Shown here: one piece after another, positions 1 through 8,360 of the stretch
How the letters are laid out: each line of letters begins with the position of its first letter
Position numbering within the stretch: the stretch's first letter is position 1
Source of the DNA: UBA509 sp038729325
GTDB taxonomy: Archaea > Thermoplasmatota > Thermoplasmata > Thermoplasmatales > Thermoplasmataceae
DNA: 17,987 nt
Direction: 5' to 3'
Assembly: GCA_038729325.1 (NCBI GenBank)
Contig: JAVYSG010000024.1
Location: forward strand, 1 to 17,987
Notes under the pieces: generated by a model
What the model was told of the DNA's origin: nothing
The model's database searches: none
The model's input: the letters and a program-made list of their open reading frames with translations, nothing else
Translations under genes and position numbers: made by a program

Positions 1-353
1 GGGAGAGGAGAAGATGATTTTATAAGAAATCCAGGCGTGTTAGAGGATATGGAGAGGACTGAACCTGGGGACGTGCCCCTGTTGGTGAGGCTAACAGTGA
101 ATGTGTGGTCTGTTCCGCCAGATATTGTATGAATGTTCTCCTGAATGTATTGAACAGATGGCCCAAAATTTCCAGAGCCTGCTGCATATTCTAAATTGAC
201 CTGCAGCCACATAACGTTAACGGTTTCCTCTGTGCCCATATGGGAAAACGCAAAGTATCCCGAAACAACTATGATTACAGCAATGGCCACATAGGTCATT
301 CGTTGCCTGTTGCTCTTCATTTCCGGGGAGTACTGTGATTCGATGGGGTGCAT
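1..353 (-). CDS. membrane-anchored extracytoplasmic protein, N-terminal fragment
   Basis: An open frame of 117 codons runs off the left edge without a stop. It begins with ATG at 353 (MHPIESQYSPEMKSNRQRM) and has a single hydrophobic segment at about residues 20-36 (TYVAIAVIIVVSGYFAF) after basic residues, which fits a signal anchor. The outside part contains a beta-rich stretch (HTFTVSLTNRGTSPGSVLSI) of the kind seen in archaeal CARDB/NEW3-like surface domains; that similarity is an impression only. The start at 353 is preferred over the internal ATG at 320 because a TATA-like CTTATTTATT lies about 27 bases upstream of 353, the spacing of a leaderless archaeal transcript. The C-terminus is outside the window, so function cannot be assigned. 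Confidence 0.6.
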   Translation of the reverse strand, partial: MHPIESQYSPEMKSNRQRMTYVAIAVIIVVSGYFAFSHMGTEETVNVMWLQVNLEYAAGSGNFGPSVQYIQENIHTISGGTDHTFTVSLTNRGTSPGSVLSISSNTPGFLIKSSSPL

Positions 354-375
354 TCTTATGAGTAATCGCAGTTTC

Positions 376-385
376 AATAAATAAG
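376..385 (-). promoter_or_regulatory. TATA box for the truncated minus-strand gene
   Basis: CTTATTTATT read on the minus strand, centred about 27 bases before the ATG at 353. This spacing places transcription start at or next to the ATG, so the mRNA is probably leaderless. Confidence 0.5.
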
Positions 386-465
386 TCTGTTCACTCACCT
401 GCACAATCTGTTTCAGGATGACAGAATTCGCCGAAGACGTAAGGAGGAATGCAATCTGCCAACAA

Positions 466-475
466 CTTATATATG
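466..475 (+). promoter_or_regulatory. TATA box of the Fe-S oxidoreductase gene
   Basis: CTTATATATG is centred about 27 bases before the ATG at 498 and there is no Shine-Dalgarno motif between them, which fits a leaderless transcript. It lies back to back with the minus-strand TATA box at 376-385. Confidence 0.6.
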
Positions 476-497
476 TTACCCGTGATAACCAGAACCG

Positions 498-2477
498 ATG
501 GCAGTTCCCATTACTAGCCCAACGCTGGCTTTCATAGGAAACACTGAATTGATCATCGATTATGTCCTTTCATTCACCATTGTCCCTTTTGTTCTGTACT
601 GGTGGTATCGGTCATACAGCAGGATGGGTATAACATTCAGGAAGATGCTTGACTACGGCTGGCACAATGGCCCGCGTATGTTAAAGCAGATTCTTGGCTA
701 TGGCTTCTTCCACCGGAAAAACCTGAAGAACAGATATGCTGGAATAATGCATTTCCTTATTTCATGGGGCATTCTGATACTTTTCATCGCCACGGCACTG
801 ATATTTCTCTCCCATGACCTGCTGAAACCCACAATTCATCGCGGTATTCTCGTTGGGGATTTTTACCTTAATTTTGAGGTATGGGCTGATCTCGGCGGTG
901 TTATGCTGGTGGCTGGCATCATAATGGCATACGCCAGACGTCTCCACAAGAAAGTGAAGCTTGACACCAAGAATGAGGATTATATTCTTCTCACTGCACT
1001 TCTCATTATGGCGCTGGAAGGCTTCTTTCTGGGAGCATTGAAAATATACCTGTTCAGGCAGTCATTTGATGTTTACAGGTTTGTAGAGTGGCCAATGAGT
1101 TACCTGTTTGGAACCATGAGTACGAGTTCCGGAATTGAGCTGTACAGAATAATGTGGATGGCACACGTCATAACTGGATTCCTTCTGGCGGCCTATCTTC
1201 CGTTCTCAAAACTTTCACATATGGCACTCGCCATGGTAATGATTGGAGAAAAGAAGATCAGGAACAGGGGTGAGCTTCCAACACCTTTTATCCTTGCAGA
1301 CGCTTTGGAGAGCGGTAATTTTGATTTCAAGGTTGGCACAAAGAACATAAGCGACCTTACCTCATTCCAGAAGATAGATGCCCTTGCCTGCACTGACTGC
1401 GGCAGATGCGAAAGGGCCTGCCCGGCATTTATTGCCGGTTCGGATCTGAGCCCCAGGGCACTGGTTCAGAATATCAAGAAAAATGTCTATGGCGAAGGTG
1501 AGCTCACCCAGCTGGCTCTTACTGAGAATGCCGCATGGGCCTGCACAACATGCCAGGCGTGTGTTGAGGAGTGTCCAGTCCTGATTGAGCCATTCTCCTT
1601 CATAATGGACGTAAGGAAGAATCTTGTCATGGAGAACAGGTTCAGCAAGCAGACTGGAACATATTTCAACAACCTGACTAATACCCAGAATCCCTTCGGC
1701 AACAGCCCCTCCGACAGAGATGCAATGCTTGAATTTGCTCCGAAATTTCAGGAAGGAACGGAATACCTCTACTGGGTTGGATGTATGGGAGCATTCGATC
1801 CGCGCGACAACAAGACAGCAAAGACTGTAATTTCACTTCTTAAAAAAGCAGGCGTAAATTTTGGAATACTGGGCTCAGAGGAGAAGTGTGTTGGTGAAAC
1901 CGCACGAAGAATGGGCGAAGAGGGAAGATACCAGGAGCTTGTGATGCAGAACGTGGAAACGCTCAATGGCCATGGCGTGAAAAAAATAATAACAGCATGT
2001 CCGCACTGCTACAATACATTCAAAAATGAATATCCTAAGTTTGGATTGAATGCAGAAGTTGTCCATCACAGCAAGTTTCTTGCAGATTTGGTCCAGGAGG
2101 GAAAACTCAAGGTTAATAAAACAGGGGATTCAGTAACCCTTCACGATCCTTGCTACCTTGGGCGCGTAAACAATGAGTATGACAACACGAGATTTATCCT
2201 GAATTCTGCATCAAATCTGAAGGAAATGGAAAGATCAAGGGAAAACAGCATGTGCTGCGGTGCAGGTGGCGGCAATTACTGGTACAAGGTTGAGAGCCAG
2301 GATTCAATAAGCCAGATTAGGATGAAGCAGGCCCTCGAGACTGGTGCAAAGAAACTGGCTGTGGCATGTCCTTTCTGTATGCCTATGATGGAAGATGCTT
2401 CAAGGACTCTGAATGCTGGAGACAGGATACAGGTAAGAGATATTGCAGAAATTATAGACGAAAATCTCATTGAATAA
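498..2477 (+). CDS. membrane Fe-S oxidoreductase, probable ETF:quinone oxidoreductase (HdrD/GlcF-like)
   Basis: This 659-aa protein probably receives electrons from reduced ETF and gives them to membrane quinone. Residues 1-250 hold about five membrane helices (17-37, 82-104, 125-146, 162-184, 215-236) with histidines at 85, 223 and 241 that could bind heme b, as in NarI-like domains. A two-cluster ferredoxin domain follows (C298-C301-C304-C308P and C349-C352-C355-C359P). Two CCG-type cysteine-rich domains end the protein: the first has VGC, EEKCVG (one Cys in place of CC) and CPHC, the second DPC, MCCGAGGG and CPFC. This order is that of the ETF:menaquinone oxidoreductase (EMO)/DUF224 family and longer than cytosolic HdrD or GlcF. 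The nearby etfBA and acyl-CoA dehydrogenases support the role. Alternatives are a heterodisulfide-reductase-like or lactate/glycolate oxidase subunit. The start follows a well-placed TATA box. Confidence 0.8.
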   Translation: MAVPITSPTLAFIGNTELIIDYVLSFTIVPFVLYWWYRSYSRMGITFRKMLDYGWHNGPRMLKQILGYGFFHRKNLKNRYAGIMHFLISWGILILFIATALIFLSHDLLKPTIHRGILVGDFYLNFEVWADLGGVMLVAGIIMAYARRLHKKVKLDTKNEDYILLTALLIMALEGFFLGALKIYLFRQSFDVYRFVEWPMSYLFGTMSTSSGIELYRIMWMAHVITGFLLAAYLPFSKLSHMALAMVMIGEKKIRNRGELPTPFILADALESGNFDFKVGTKNISDLTSFQKIDALACTDCGRCERACPAFIAGSDLSPRALVQNIKKNVYGEGELTQLALTENAAWACTTCQACVEECPVLIEPFSFIMDVRKNLVMENRFSKQTGTYFNNLTNTQNPFGNSPSDRDAMLEFAPKFQEGTEYLYWVGCMGAFDPRDNKTAKTVISLLKKAGVNFGILGSEEKCVGETARRMGEEGRYQELVMQNVETLNGHGVKKIITACPHCYNTFKNEYPKFGLNAEVVHHSKFLADLVQEGKLKVNKTGDSVTLHDPCYLGRVNNEYDNTRFILNSASNLKEMERSRENSMCCGAGGGNYWYKVESQDSISQIRMKQALETGAKKLAVACPFCMPMMEDASRTLNAGDRIQVRDIAEIIDENLIE

Positions 2478-2513
2478 TTTATGGAAATAATTCCTATCTC
2501 AATATAAGCTAAA

Positions 2514-2539
2514 TATATAGAAAAGTTCTTTTCTATATA
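2514..2539. repeat. 26-bp inverted repeat between Fe-S oxidoreductase and MFS genes
   Basis: Perfect 12-base arms, TATATAGAAAAG and CTTTTCTATATA, flank a TT centre. It lies 37 bases after the upstream stop and 67 bases before the MFS start. It could be an operator for a dimeric regulator, or form an AU-rich hairpin (11-bp stem, GTTC loop) at the end of the upstream mRNA. AT-rich DNA makes short palindromes common, but 12 perfect pairs is notable. Confidence 0.55.
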
Positions 2540-2605
2540 GATATAGTCTAGACAATATATTATTTGCATCACGCTTATTCCTGCCACTGAAATTCATATT
2601 CTGGT

Positions 2606-4054
2606 ATGACTACCGAAACAAAACCGGACTTGATAGAGTCCATGAATGAGACAAAAACCAGTGGCTTCCATTACAAGACCTGGATTGTATCAGGGCTTGG
2701 CTTCTTCACAGATGCCTACGACCTTTTCATAATAGGAGTGGTAACAAGCATACTTGTGCTTTCAGGATGGAGCAAGTTCACGACGCTTGAGTCATCTCTG
2801 CTGGATTCCACAGCGCTTCTGTCAGCAGTCATAGGGGCAGTAATATTCGGAAGATTGCTCGACAAGCTTGGCAGAAAGGCAGTGTATGGCGTTGAACTTA
2901 TAATACTTGTAATAGGCGCACTTGGAAGTGCATTCCTGACACCAACAAATGGGGTATATATACTCATAATATGGAGGTTCATTCTGGGTATTGGAATAGG
3001 AGGAGATTATGCAACAAGCTCCACCATAATGGCAGAATATTCCAATACAGCCCATAGAGGAAAGCTCGTTGGAATGGTGTTTTCAATGCAGTCCCTCGGT
3101 CTCCTTGCAGGCCCTCTGGTGGCGCTGAGCCTGATATATTCAGGGATCAGCCTTACACTTGTATGGAAGCTTCTCCTGGCAATCGGTGCTATTCCACCTC
3201 TCCTTGTAATATATTACAGGAGAAAAATGCCTGAAACACCCAGATATCTCCTCAGGGTCAAGGGAAATGCACAGGAAGCAGCCAAAAACTGGCAGAAATA
3301 TACAGGCATAACGGCATCAGCAGACGCTGGAGCTGAAACTCTAAGGCAATCCTGGACACAGATACTGAAGCAGAGGAAATTTATTCTGACGCTTATTGGA
3401 ACGGCAGGGACATGGTTCCTGATGGACTGGGCACTCTATGGCAACTCCATCATGTCCAGTTCAATGCTGGGTATCCTGGTTCCGGCATCAGTGACAGGCA
3501 TCCATCACCTCATAAGGACGACAGAGTATTCAGCAATGGTATTTGGCTTTGCAGCCCTACCGGGATACTGGCTTGCGACCTTTACGGTGGACAGGATCGG
3601 AAGAAAGACAATACAGAGCATAGGGTTTGCTGCAATGGCAGTGTCCTTCGGAATTCTTGGCATATTCCATCAGCTGCTTTCAGCGTCATATATCGTGGAG
3701 TTCCTGACAGTATACGGTCTGAGTTACTTCTTCATAGAATTTGGGCCAAATGTTACCACGTTCATATATCCACCTGAAGTGTTTCCGACAAAGGTCAGAG
3801 GATTCGGAGCAGGGGCATCAGCGGCCGGCGGAAAGACAGGAGCATTTGTGGGAACATTTCTAAATGCCATAATACTGGCATCGTCAATAGGTGAATCCGG
3901 GCTCTTTCTCATACTTGCAGTACTTGCCGTAATAGGGCTTGTGTTCACACTGGTACTTCTGCCGGAACCCAAGAGGCAGGACCTGGATCAGATCTCAGGT
4001 GAGAATGCTCTGCTTGGAGGAGTCCCAACAAATACAGGCATAAAGCAGCACTGA
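2606..4054 (+). CDS. MFS transporter, phosphate:H+ symporter (PHS)-like family
   Basis: A 482-aa, 12-helix major facilitator protein of the inner membrane. Family hallmarks are visible: GFFTDAYDLF at 32-41 with acidic residues D36 and D39 in helix 1, the loop 2-3 signature GRLLDKLGRK (82-91), GIGIGGDYATSSTIMAEY (128-145), and a second-half block at about 379-413 with PPEVFPTKVRG and SAAGGKTGA. These match the PHS group (fungal and plant Pi:H+ symporters). Thermoplasmatales carry several such carriers whose substrates are mostly untested, so inorganic phosphate is only one option. Its place beside beta-oxidation genes makes an organic acid conceivable. No clear ribosome-binding site precedes the ATG; AT-rich GCTTATTCC lies about 29 bases upstream and a stronger AATATATTATTT at 2555-2566. 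Confidence 0.85.
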   Translation: MTTETKPDLIESMNETKTSGFHYKTWIVSGLGFFTDAYDLFIIGVVTSILVLSGWSKFTTLESSLLDSTALLSAVIGAVIFGRLLDKLGRKAVYGVELIILVIGALGSAFLTPTNGVYILIIWRFILGIGIGGDYATSSTIMAEYSNTAHRGKLVGMVFSMQSLGLLAGPLVALSLIYSGISLTLVWKLLLAIGAIPPLLVIYYRRKMPETPRYLLRVKGNAQEAAKNWQKYTGITASADAGAETLRQSWTQILKQRKFILTLIGTAGTWFLMDWALYGNSIMSSSMLGILVPASVTGIHHLIRTTEYSAMVFGFAALPGYWLATFTVDRIGRKTIQSIGFAAMAVSFGILGIFHQLLSASYIVEFLTVYGLSYFFIEFGPNVTTFIYPPEVFPTKVRGFGAGASAAGGKTGAFVGTFLNAIILASSIGESGLFLILAVLAVIGLVFTLVLLPEPKRQDLDQISGENALLGGVPTNTGIKQH

Positions 4055-4056
4055 AA

Positions 4057-4063
4057 TTTTTTT
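4057..4063 (+). terminator. T-tract terminator after the MFS gene
   Basis: Seven consecutive T residues begin two bases after the TGA stop. Archaeal termination uses U-rich tracts without an obligatory hairpin. The remaining intergenic sequence to 4211, between convergent genes, holds only A/T-rich runs and no gene that I can support. Confidence 0.45.
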
Positions 4064-4211
4064 AGACTGTATTTCTTTAAATCCCATTCATATTTTATCG
4101 CCCGTTGAACAATGGAAGGAATTTTTTCAAAACTAGATACCTGCGAGGCATTCTGTTCAAAACATACCAGCACAGTTTAAAACTATGAAAATAAAATGTG
4201 GAGGAATACCG

Positions 4212-5105
4212 TCACTGTTTTAGTGCTGAAACAAGTTTTGGCACTATCTGGAAAAGGTCACCGACAATTCCATAGTCTGCTTCTTCAAAAATAGGCGCGC
4301 TTTTGTCCTTGTTAACAGCCACCACCACTCTGGAGGTTCTCATTCCTGCTATATGCTGAATCTGCCCCGATATGCCAAGTGCAATGTAGAGTTTTGGCTT
4401 GACTTTCTTTCCGGAAAGCCCCACCTGCCTGTCTTCACTCAGCCACTGATAATCAAGGCATACGGGCCTTGAACCGGCAATCTCGCCATGCACAGCTTCA
4501 GCAAGGGGTTTTACCTTTTCTATATTCTCCTTGCTGCCTATCCCTCTTCCAACTGATACTATAACCTGTGCCTTCTCTATGTTGACGGAACCAGCCATCT
4601 TGTCTATCCGGTTAACTATCGTAATTTTAGATGCAGGGAGCTCAACCTTTACCAGTTCGGATCTGCCCTGTGATCTGGAAGCTTCCGAAATACCGGCCAT
4701 TACCGTCAGGATTCTTGCACCGGATTCCTCCTCCAGAAGGGTTTTTCCTCCGTAAAAGAAACGCTTGGTGACAATTTTCCCATCCTTGAAGGCGAAATCA
4801 TTGATCTCCGTCATTGCAGGAAGATTAAGTGTCTCAGACAACATTCCTGCAACCTCCCTGCCCCTCACGGTTGATCCAGCAAGGAAGAGGTCATATTTTC
4901 CTTCAGTGAAGATCTTTGACAGGGACTGAGATATGGCGTCAGTTCCTGTGCTGCCAGTAAGTTCATATAACTTTGTAGCGCCATACTGGTCCATGCCTTC
5001 CATTACTGGTGAAAGTACTGCTGCGTCAGCTTCGCTCTTGCCTCTAAGTGCCGTTAGAATCTGGGCAACCATATCCTGATTGTCAGAAAAAACAAGTGCT
5101 TTCAT
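4212..5105 (-). CDS. etfA: electron transfer flavoprotein, alpha subunit
   Basis: A 297-aa FAD-binding ETF subunit that accepts electrons from acyl-CoA dehydrogenases in the cytoplasm. The C-terminal FAD domain is intact: VGRGIG (185-190), GSRP (211-214), the block starting EDRQVGLSGKKVKP at 224, GISGQIQHIAG (244-254), NKD (265-267) and ADYGIVGD (276-283). The residue before IQH is Q rather than the commoner A. The ATG overlaps the etfB stop by four bases (ATGA), and GGAGG at 5113-5117 sits seven bases before it, so the two subunits are translationally coupled. The length is somewhat shorter than the usual ~310-330 aa, the difference being in the N-terminal domain. Confidence 0.93.
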   Translation of the reverse strand: MKALVFSDNQDMVAQILTALRGKSEADAAVLSPVMEGMDQYGATKLYELTGSTGTDAISQSLSKIFTEGKYDLFLAGSTVRGREVAGMLSETLNLPAMTEINDFAFKDGKIVTKRFFYGGKTLLEEESGARILTVMAGISEASRSQGRSELVKVELPASKITIVNRIDKMAGSVNIEKAQVIVSVGRGIGSKENIEKVKPLAEAVHGEIAGSRPVCLDYQWLSEDRQVGLSGKKVKPKLYIALGISGQIQHIAGMRTSRVVVAVNKDKSAPIFEEADYGIVGDLFQIVPKLVSALKQ

Positions 5106-5848
5106 CTTATGGCCTCCTTTATTGCCTTTGATACTTCAGATACTCCTTTATCCACGTCCTCAAACACAATGCGTTTTCTGTCACTCTTCGGTGCCCTGTT
5201 TGATATCACAACCGACGTGAATTTTTCCTTTGGTCCTGCAGGTTGAGAGTTAATGGGTTTCCGGCCCGCAGCCATGATCTGGAGCACAGGGGGAAGGCGC
5301 GGTTCATTTATCTCCTGAGCCACAGAAATAACAGCAGGTGTCTCGCTTCTGATTTCAAGGTTGTACTCCTCAAGTGCAGATGTTACCTTCGCAGTTTTCC
5401 CGTCCATTTCTATCCTGACAGCGTTGCCAAGAAGCGGTTCACCGATTATTGCCGATATCTTTCCCGCAAGAAGGCCGGTATATGAATCTGCAGACTGATT
5501 GCCAAGAATTACAAGATCATGAGGTATGGTTTTTATCTTTTCAGCCAGAACCTTTGCAGTGACCTCAGGATGGTTGCCATCATACCCGGTAAGCAGAAAT
5601 CCCTCATCCACCCCCATGGCATAAGCTTCTTTCATGGCAGCTGATGACTTATCGGTCCCGAATATGATCGCAGACACCTTTCCGCCGTGCTTCTCCTTTA
5701 ACTTTACCGCAGCTTCGATGGCATTCTTGCTGAGATTTTCAACTCTCAGCGGCAGATTCTGAAGAATAGGCTCACCTGTGCCCGGGTCTGTCTTCATCTG
5801 GTCTATGTCCGGTATCTGTTTCACAAGAACTATGACATTATACGGCAT
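5102..5848 (-). CDS. etfB: electron transfer flavoprotein, beta subunit
   Basis: A 248-aa ETF beta subunit, first gene of the etfBA pair. Typical marks are VLVKQIPD (7-14), the AMP-loop stretch AYAMGVDEGFLL (75-86), GNQSAD (116-121) and NEPRLPPVLQIMAAGRKPI (181-199). It forms the heterodimer with EtfA and presents it to the dehydrogenases. I see nothing that decides whether this ETF is bifurcating; linkage to two acyl-CoA dehydrogenases and a membrane Fe-S oxidoreductase favours an ordinary, non-bifurcating role in beta-oxidation. The gene is transcribed away from the thiolase operon across a 181-bp shared promoter region; its TATA box at 5883-5890 predicts a leader of about 12 bases. Confidence 0.92.
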   Translation of the reverse strand: MPYNVIVLVKQIPDIDQMKTDPGTGEPILQNLPLRVENLSKNAIEAAVKLKEKHGGKVSAIIFGTDKSSAAMKEAYAMGVDEGFLLTGYDGNHPEVTAKVLAEKIKTIPHDLVILGNQSADSYTGLLAGKISAIIGEPLLGNAVRIEMDGKTAKVTSALEEYNLEIRSETPAVISVAQEINEPRLPPVLQIMAAGRKPINSQPAGPKEKFTSVVISNRAPKSDRKRIVFEDVDKGVSEVSKAIKEAIR

Positions 5849-5882
5849 TTAATCACGCTTCATTCCAATAGCCTTTGCACAT

Positions 5883-5890
5883 CTTTATAC
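5883..5890 (-). promoter_or_regulatory. TATA box of etfBA
   Basis: GTATAAAG on the minus strand, centred about 38 bases before the etfB ATG at 5848, which predicts a leader of roughly 12 bases rather than a leaderless mRNA. Confidence 0.5.
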
Positions 5891-5990
5891 ATTTCGCCGT
5901 GAAGTGGCACGTAATGGCATTCCACGGAAATTATAAAAAAGGAACAGTTGTGCACTAAATGATTTATAGAGTCTGCTAAATAACCACAAA

Positions 5991-6000
5991 AACTTATTTA
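5991..6000 (+). promoter_or_regulatory. TATA box of the thiolase operon
   Basis: AACTTATTTA is centred about 34-37 bases before the tandem ATGs at 6030 and 6033. A second candidate, GATTTATAG at 5961-5969, is further away. The promoter is divergent to that of etfBA, so one regulator could serve both. Confidence 0.45.
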
Positions 6001-6029
6001 GATCACATCGCACTTACAAACACAGTGAT

Positions 6030-7226
6030 ATGATGGAAAAGGACAGAGAAGTGTACCTGGTGCACTATAAGAGGACCGCGTTCTCGCGGTCAAGACCCAA
6101 TGCTCCAGAGAAGGATGTATTCAACAGCATAAGAATGGATGAGGCTCTGGGACAACTTATCAGGAACTCTGTCTCCGAGACAGGAGTCAGGGCAGAGGAG
6201 ATCAATGATGTGATAACAGGATGTGCCATACAGGCTGATGAAAACTGGCTGTATGGTGGGCGTCATCCAGTTTTCATGGCAGGTCTGCCCTTCAACGTAC
6301 CGTCCATGTCCCTTGACAGGGCATGCTCATCATCCCTCAATGCCATGAGCATTGGGGCAATGGAGATAATGACCGGAAATTCTGACATAGTACTGGCGGG
6401 CGGCATGGAGCATATGACGCATGTGCCTCTTTCCAACAATCCGCACGTAAAGCCAAATATAAAGCTCATTGTACGGCCGGAATACGCTAAATATGACATG
6501 ACCACCTCATACAACATGGGGCTTACCGCCGAGAAGCTGGCTAAGGTTAAGAATATTGATAGAGAAGACATGGACCGTTTCTCAATGGAAAGCCACAGAA
6601 AGGCTGCAAAAGCACTTGATGAAGGTTTTTTCAGGGATGAGATTCTGCCCATTGATGTGGAGAAAGACAATGACTTTGTCACAATTGACAGGGATCAGAG
6701 CATCAGACCTGACACCACCATGGATGGACTCAGGGCACTTCAGCCGGCATTCGTGAAGGATGGAAAAATAACCGCCGGAAACTCCTCTCCTCTTAACGCT
6801 GGCGCGTCACTTACAATGCTTATGTCAGGGAAGAAGGTTCGCGAATACGGACTCAAACCTCTGGCAAAACTGAGCTCATTCGCCTGGGCTGCTGTGGATC
6901 CATCAATAATGGGCCTGGGTCCTGTGCCGGCATCCCAGAAACTCCTGAAGAATGCAGGTCTGAATGCAGATGATATTGACCTCTGGGAGATCAATGAGGC
7001 ATTTGCTGTTGTAGTTCTCAATGCCATACGAGAACTTGGTCTTGATGAGAAGCGCGTTAACCTGAAGGGTGGTGCCATTGCCATAGGGCACCCGCTTGGC
7101 GCATCAGGCGCAAGGCTGGCTGGAACCGTTTCCCGCCTGCTGAACACCGAGAAAAAGGACAGAGCGGTTGCAACACTCTGTGTTGGCGGTGGCCAGGGCT
7201 ATTCGGTGCTCTTCGAGAGGGTGTGA
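6030..7226 (+). CDS. acetyl-CoA C-acyltransferase (thiolase)
   Basis: A 398-aa thiolase that cleaves 3-ketoacyl-CoA with CoA (or condenses two acetyl-CoA). The full catalytic set is present: nucleophile C99 in DRACSSSLNAM, the NEAF motif (NEAFAVV, about 322-328), H354 in AIAIGHPLGASGARL and C384 in CVGGGQG. It is of the FadA/acetyl-CoA acetyltransferase type and not the archaeal SCP2-like thiolase that pairs with a DUF35 protein; no such protein is adjacent. The two acyl-CoA dehydrogenase genes that follow without a gap make a degradative role likelier than mevalonate synthesis. Two ATGs (6030, 6033) can serve as start; they differ by one residue. It is the first gene of a three-gene operon. 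Confidence 0.92.
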   Translation: MMEKDREVYLVHYKRTAFSRSRPNAPEKDVFNSIRMDEALGQLIRNSVSETGVRAEEINDVITGCAIQADENWLYGGRHPVFMAGLPFNVPSMSLDRACSSSLNAMSIGAMEIMTGNSDIVLAGGMEHMTHVPLSNNPHVKPNIKLIVRPEYAKYDMTTSYNMGLTAEKLAKVKNIDREDMDRFSMESHRKAAKALDEGFFRDEILPIDVEKDNDFVTIDRDQSIRPDTTMDGLRALQPAFVKDGKITAGNSSPLNAGASLTMLMSGKKVREYGLKPLAKLSSFAWAAVDPSIMGLGPVPASQKLLKNAGLNADDIDLWEINEAFAVVVLNAIRELGLDEKRVNLKGGAIAIGHPLGASGARLAGTVSRLLNTEKKDRAVATLCVGGGQGYSVLFERV

Positions 7227-7228
7227 AC

Positions 7229-8359
7229 ATGGACTTTGAATTTCCTGAGGATATAGTCAAGGCAAGAGAGAAAGCTGCAGAGTTTGCAAGGAAGGAGATA
7301 AGTTCAAAGAAGGCTCTGATGTATGATCGCCAGGAGAAATTTCCGGATGAACTTAAAAGGAAAGCCTTTGAATACGGCATTGTCGACTATACAAATCCAT
7401 GGTCAATGCTCGTCACCATTGAAGAACTGTGCAGGGCAGATCCAGGGATGGGAATCGCTGCAACCGTGAGCCTTTTCGGAGCAGAGGTAATCATGCTCTT
7501 TGGCAACGACAGCCAGAAAACAAGTTATCTCGGTGCAGTTCAGAAAGGAGATAAGATGATGGGCCTCGCCGTTACTGAACCGGGCGGAGGCAGCGATGTG
7601 GCAGGCATCAAGACATTTGCAAGGAAGGAAGGCAACAAATATATTATCAACGGATCAAAGATGTTCATAACAAACGGAGCTATAGCAGATTTCTTTGTCA
7701 TGCTTGTCCGTACATCAAATCCAGAAGACGGCAAACGACACCACGGCCTCAGCACGCTCATTGTCCCTGGTAACCTACCGGGATTTTCCAGAACAAAGAT
7801 CACCGGGAAACTGGGTGTCCGAGCAACCAACACCGCTGAACTGGTGCTCAACAATGTCGAGGTTCCTGCAGAAAACCTCATAGGCGAAGAGGGAAAAGGC
7901 TTCTATTACATCATGACGTTTTTCAACATAAGCCGTGCATATGTTGCAGCACAGGCTATAGGCATTGCCCAGGGTGCCCTTGACAGAGTACTGGATTACC
8001 TCTCGGAACTGCAGTCAAAGGGGGCATCATCAAACATCACTGAGGAAATTCAGATGGCGGCATCCGATATAGCTACACGGATAGAGGCATCAAGACTCCT
8101 GACATACAAGGCTGCTTCATATCTTTTCCAGTTCAGGCCAAACCCTACCATAACAAGCATGTCAAAGGCATATGCAGCAGAAACTGCCGTATTCGCCACG
8201 GAAAAAGCACTGGAGATCACAGGTTATTCTGGAATAAACGGAGATCTTGAGCGATTCTTCAGGGATGCCAAGATCATGGAGATATGGGAAGGAACAAGCG
8301 AGATTGAAAAGCTCATAATCTGGAGAAATCTCATAAAGGAAGCTCAGGGAGGTAATTGA
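7229..8359 (+). CDS. acyl-CoA dehydrogenase 1 (catalytic-type subunit)
   Basis: A 376-aa FAD-dependent acyl-CoA dehydrogenase that makes trans-2-enoyl-CoA and passes electrons to ETF. Visible marks are AVTEPGGGSD (114-123), the loop FITNGAIADFF, GVRATNTAEL (196-205), RDAKIMEIWEGTSEIEK (345-361) with the catalytic base position E354. Two family segments are missing: the usual PEEYGG-like stretch near residues 50-60 is short, and the RxxFGxPI segment after the first C-terminal helix is replaced by SELQSKGASSNITEE (259-273). HGG is replaced by ITGYSG. The start is taken as ATG 7229 with GAGAGG at 7215-7220 as ribosome-binding site; an in-frame GTG at 7223 would add two residues and overlap the thiolase stop. 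Confidence 0.9.
   Translation: MDFEFPEDIVKAREKAAEFARKEISSKKALMYDRQEKFPDELKRKAFEYGIVDYTNPWSMLVTIEELCRADPGMGIAATVSLFGAEVIMLFGNDSQKTSYLGAVQKGDKMMGLAVTEPGGGSDVAGIKTFARKEGNKYIINGSKMFITNGAIADFFVMLVRTSNPEDGKRHHGLSTLIVPGNLPGFSRTKITGKLGVRATNTAELVLNNVEVPAENLIGEEGKGFYYIMTFFNISRAYVAAQAIGIAQGALDRVLDYLSELQSKGASSNITEEIQMAASDIATRIEASRLLTYKAASYLFQFRPNPTITSMSKAYAAETAVFATEKALEITGYSGINGDLERFFRDAKIMEIWEGTSEIEKLIIWRNLIKEAQGGN
8348..8353 (+). promoter_or_regulatory. Shine-Dalgarno site of acyl-CoA dehydrogenase 2
   Basis: GGAGGT sits inside the last codons of the upstream gene, seven bases before the ATG at 8361. It settles the start and shows that internal operon genes use ribosome-binding sites while promoter-proximal genes here mostly do not. 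Confidence 0.75.
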
Positions 8360-8360
8360 A

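Noticed and set aside
4112..4180. 22-codon plus-strand ORF (MEGIFSKLDTC...) in the gap between the MFS gene and etfA
   Set aside because: Too short, no ribosome-binding site and no TATA box at the right distance; it lies in an AT-rich convergent intergenic region.
6263..6682. 139-codon minus-strand ORF inside the thiolase gene
   Set aside because: Antisense shadow of a gene with full catalytic motifs; composition is low-complexity Ser/Leu/Met.
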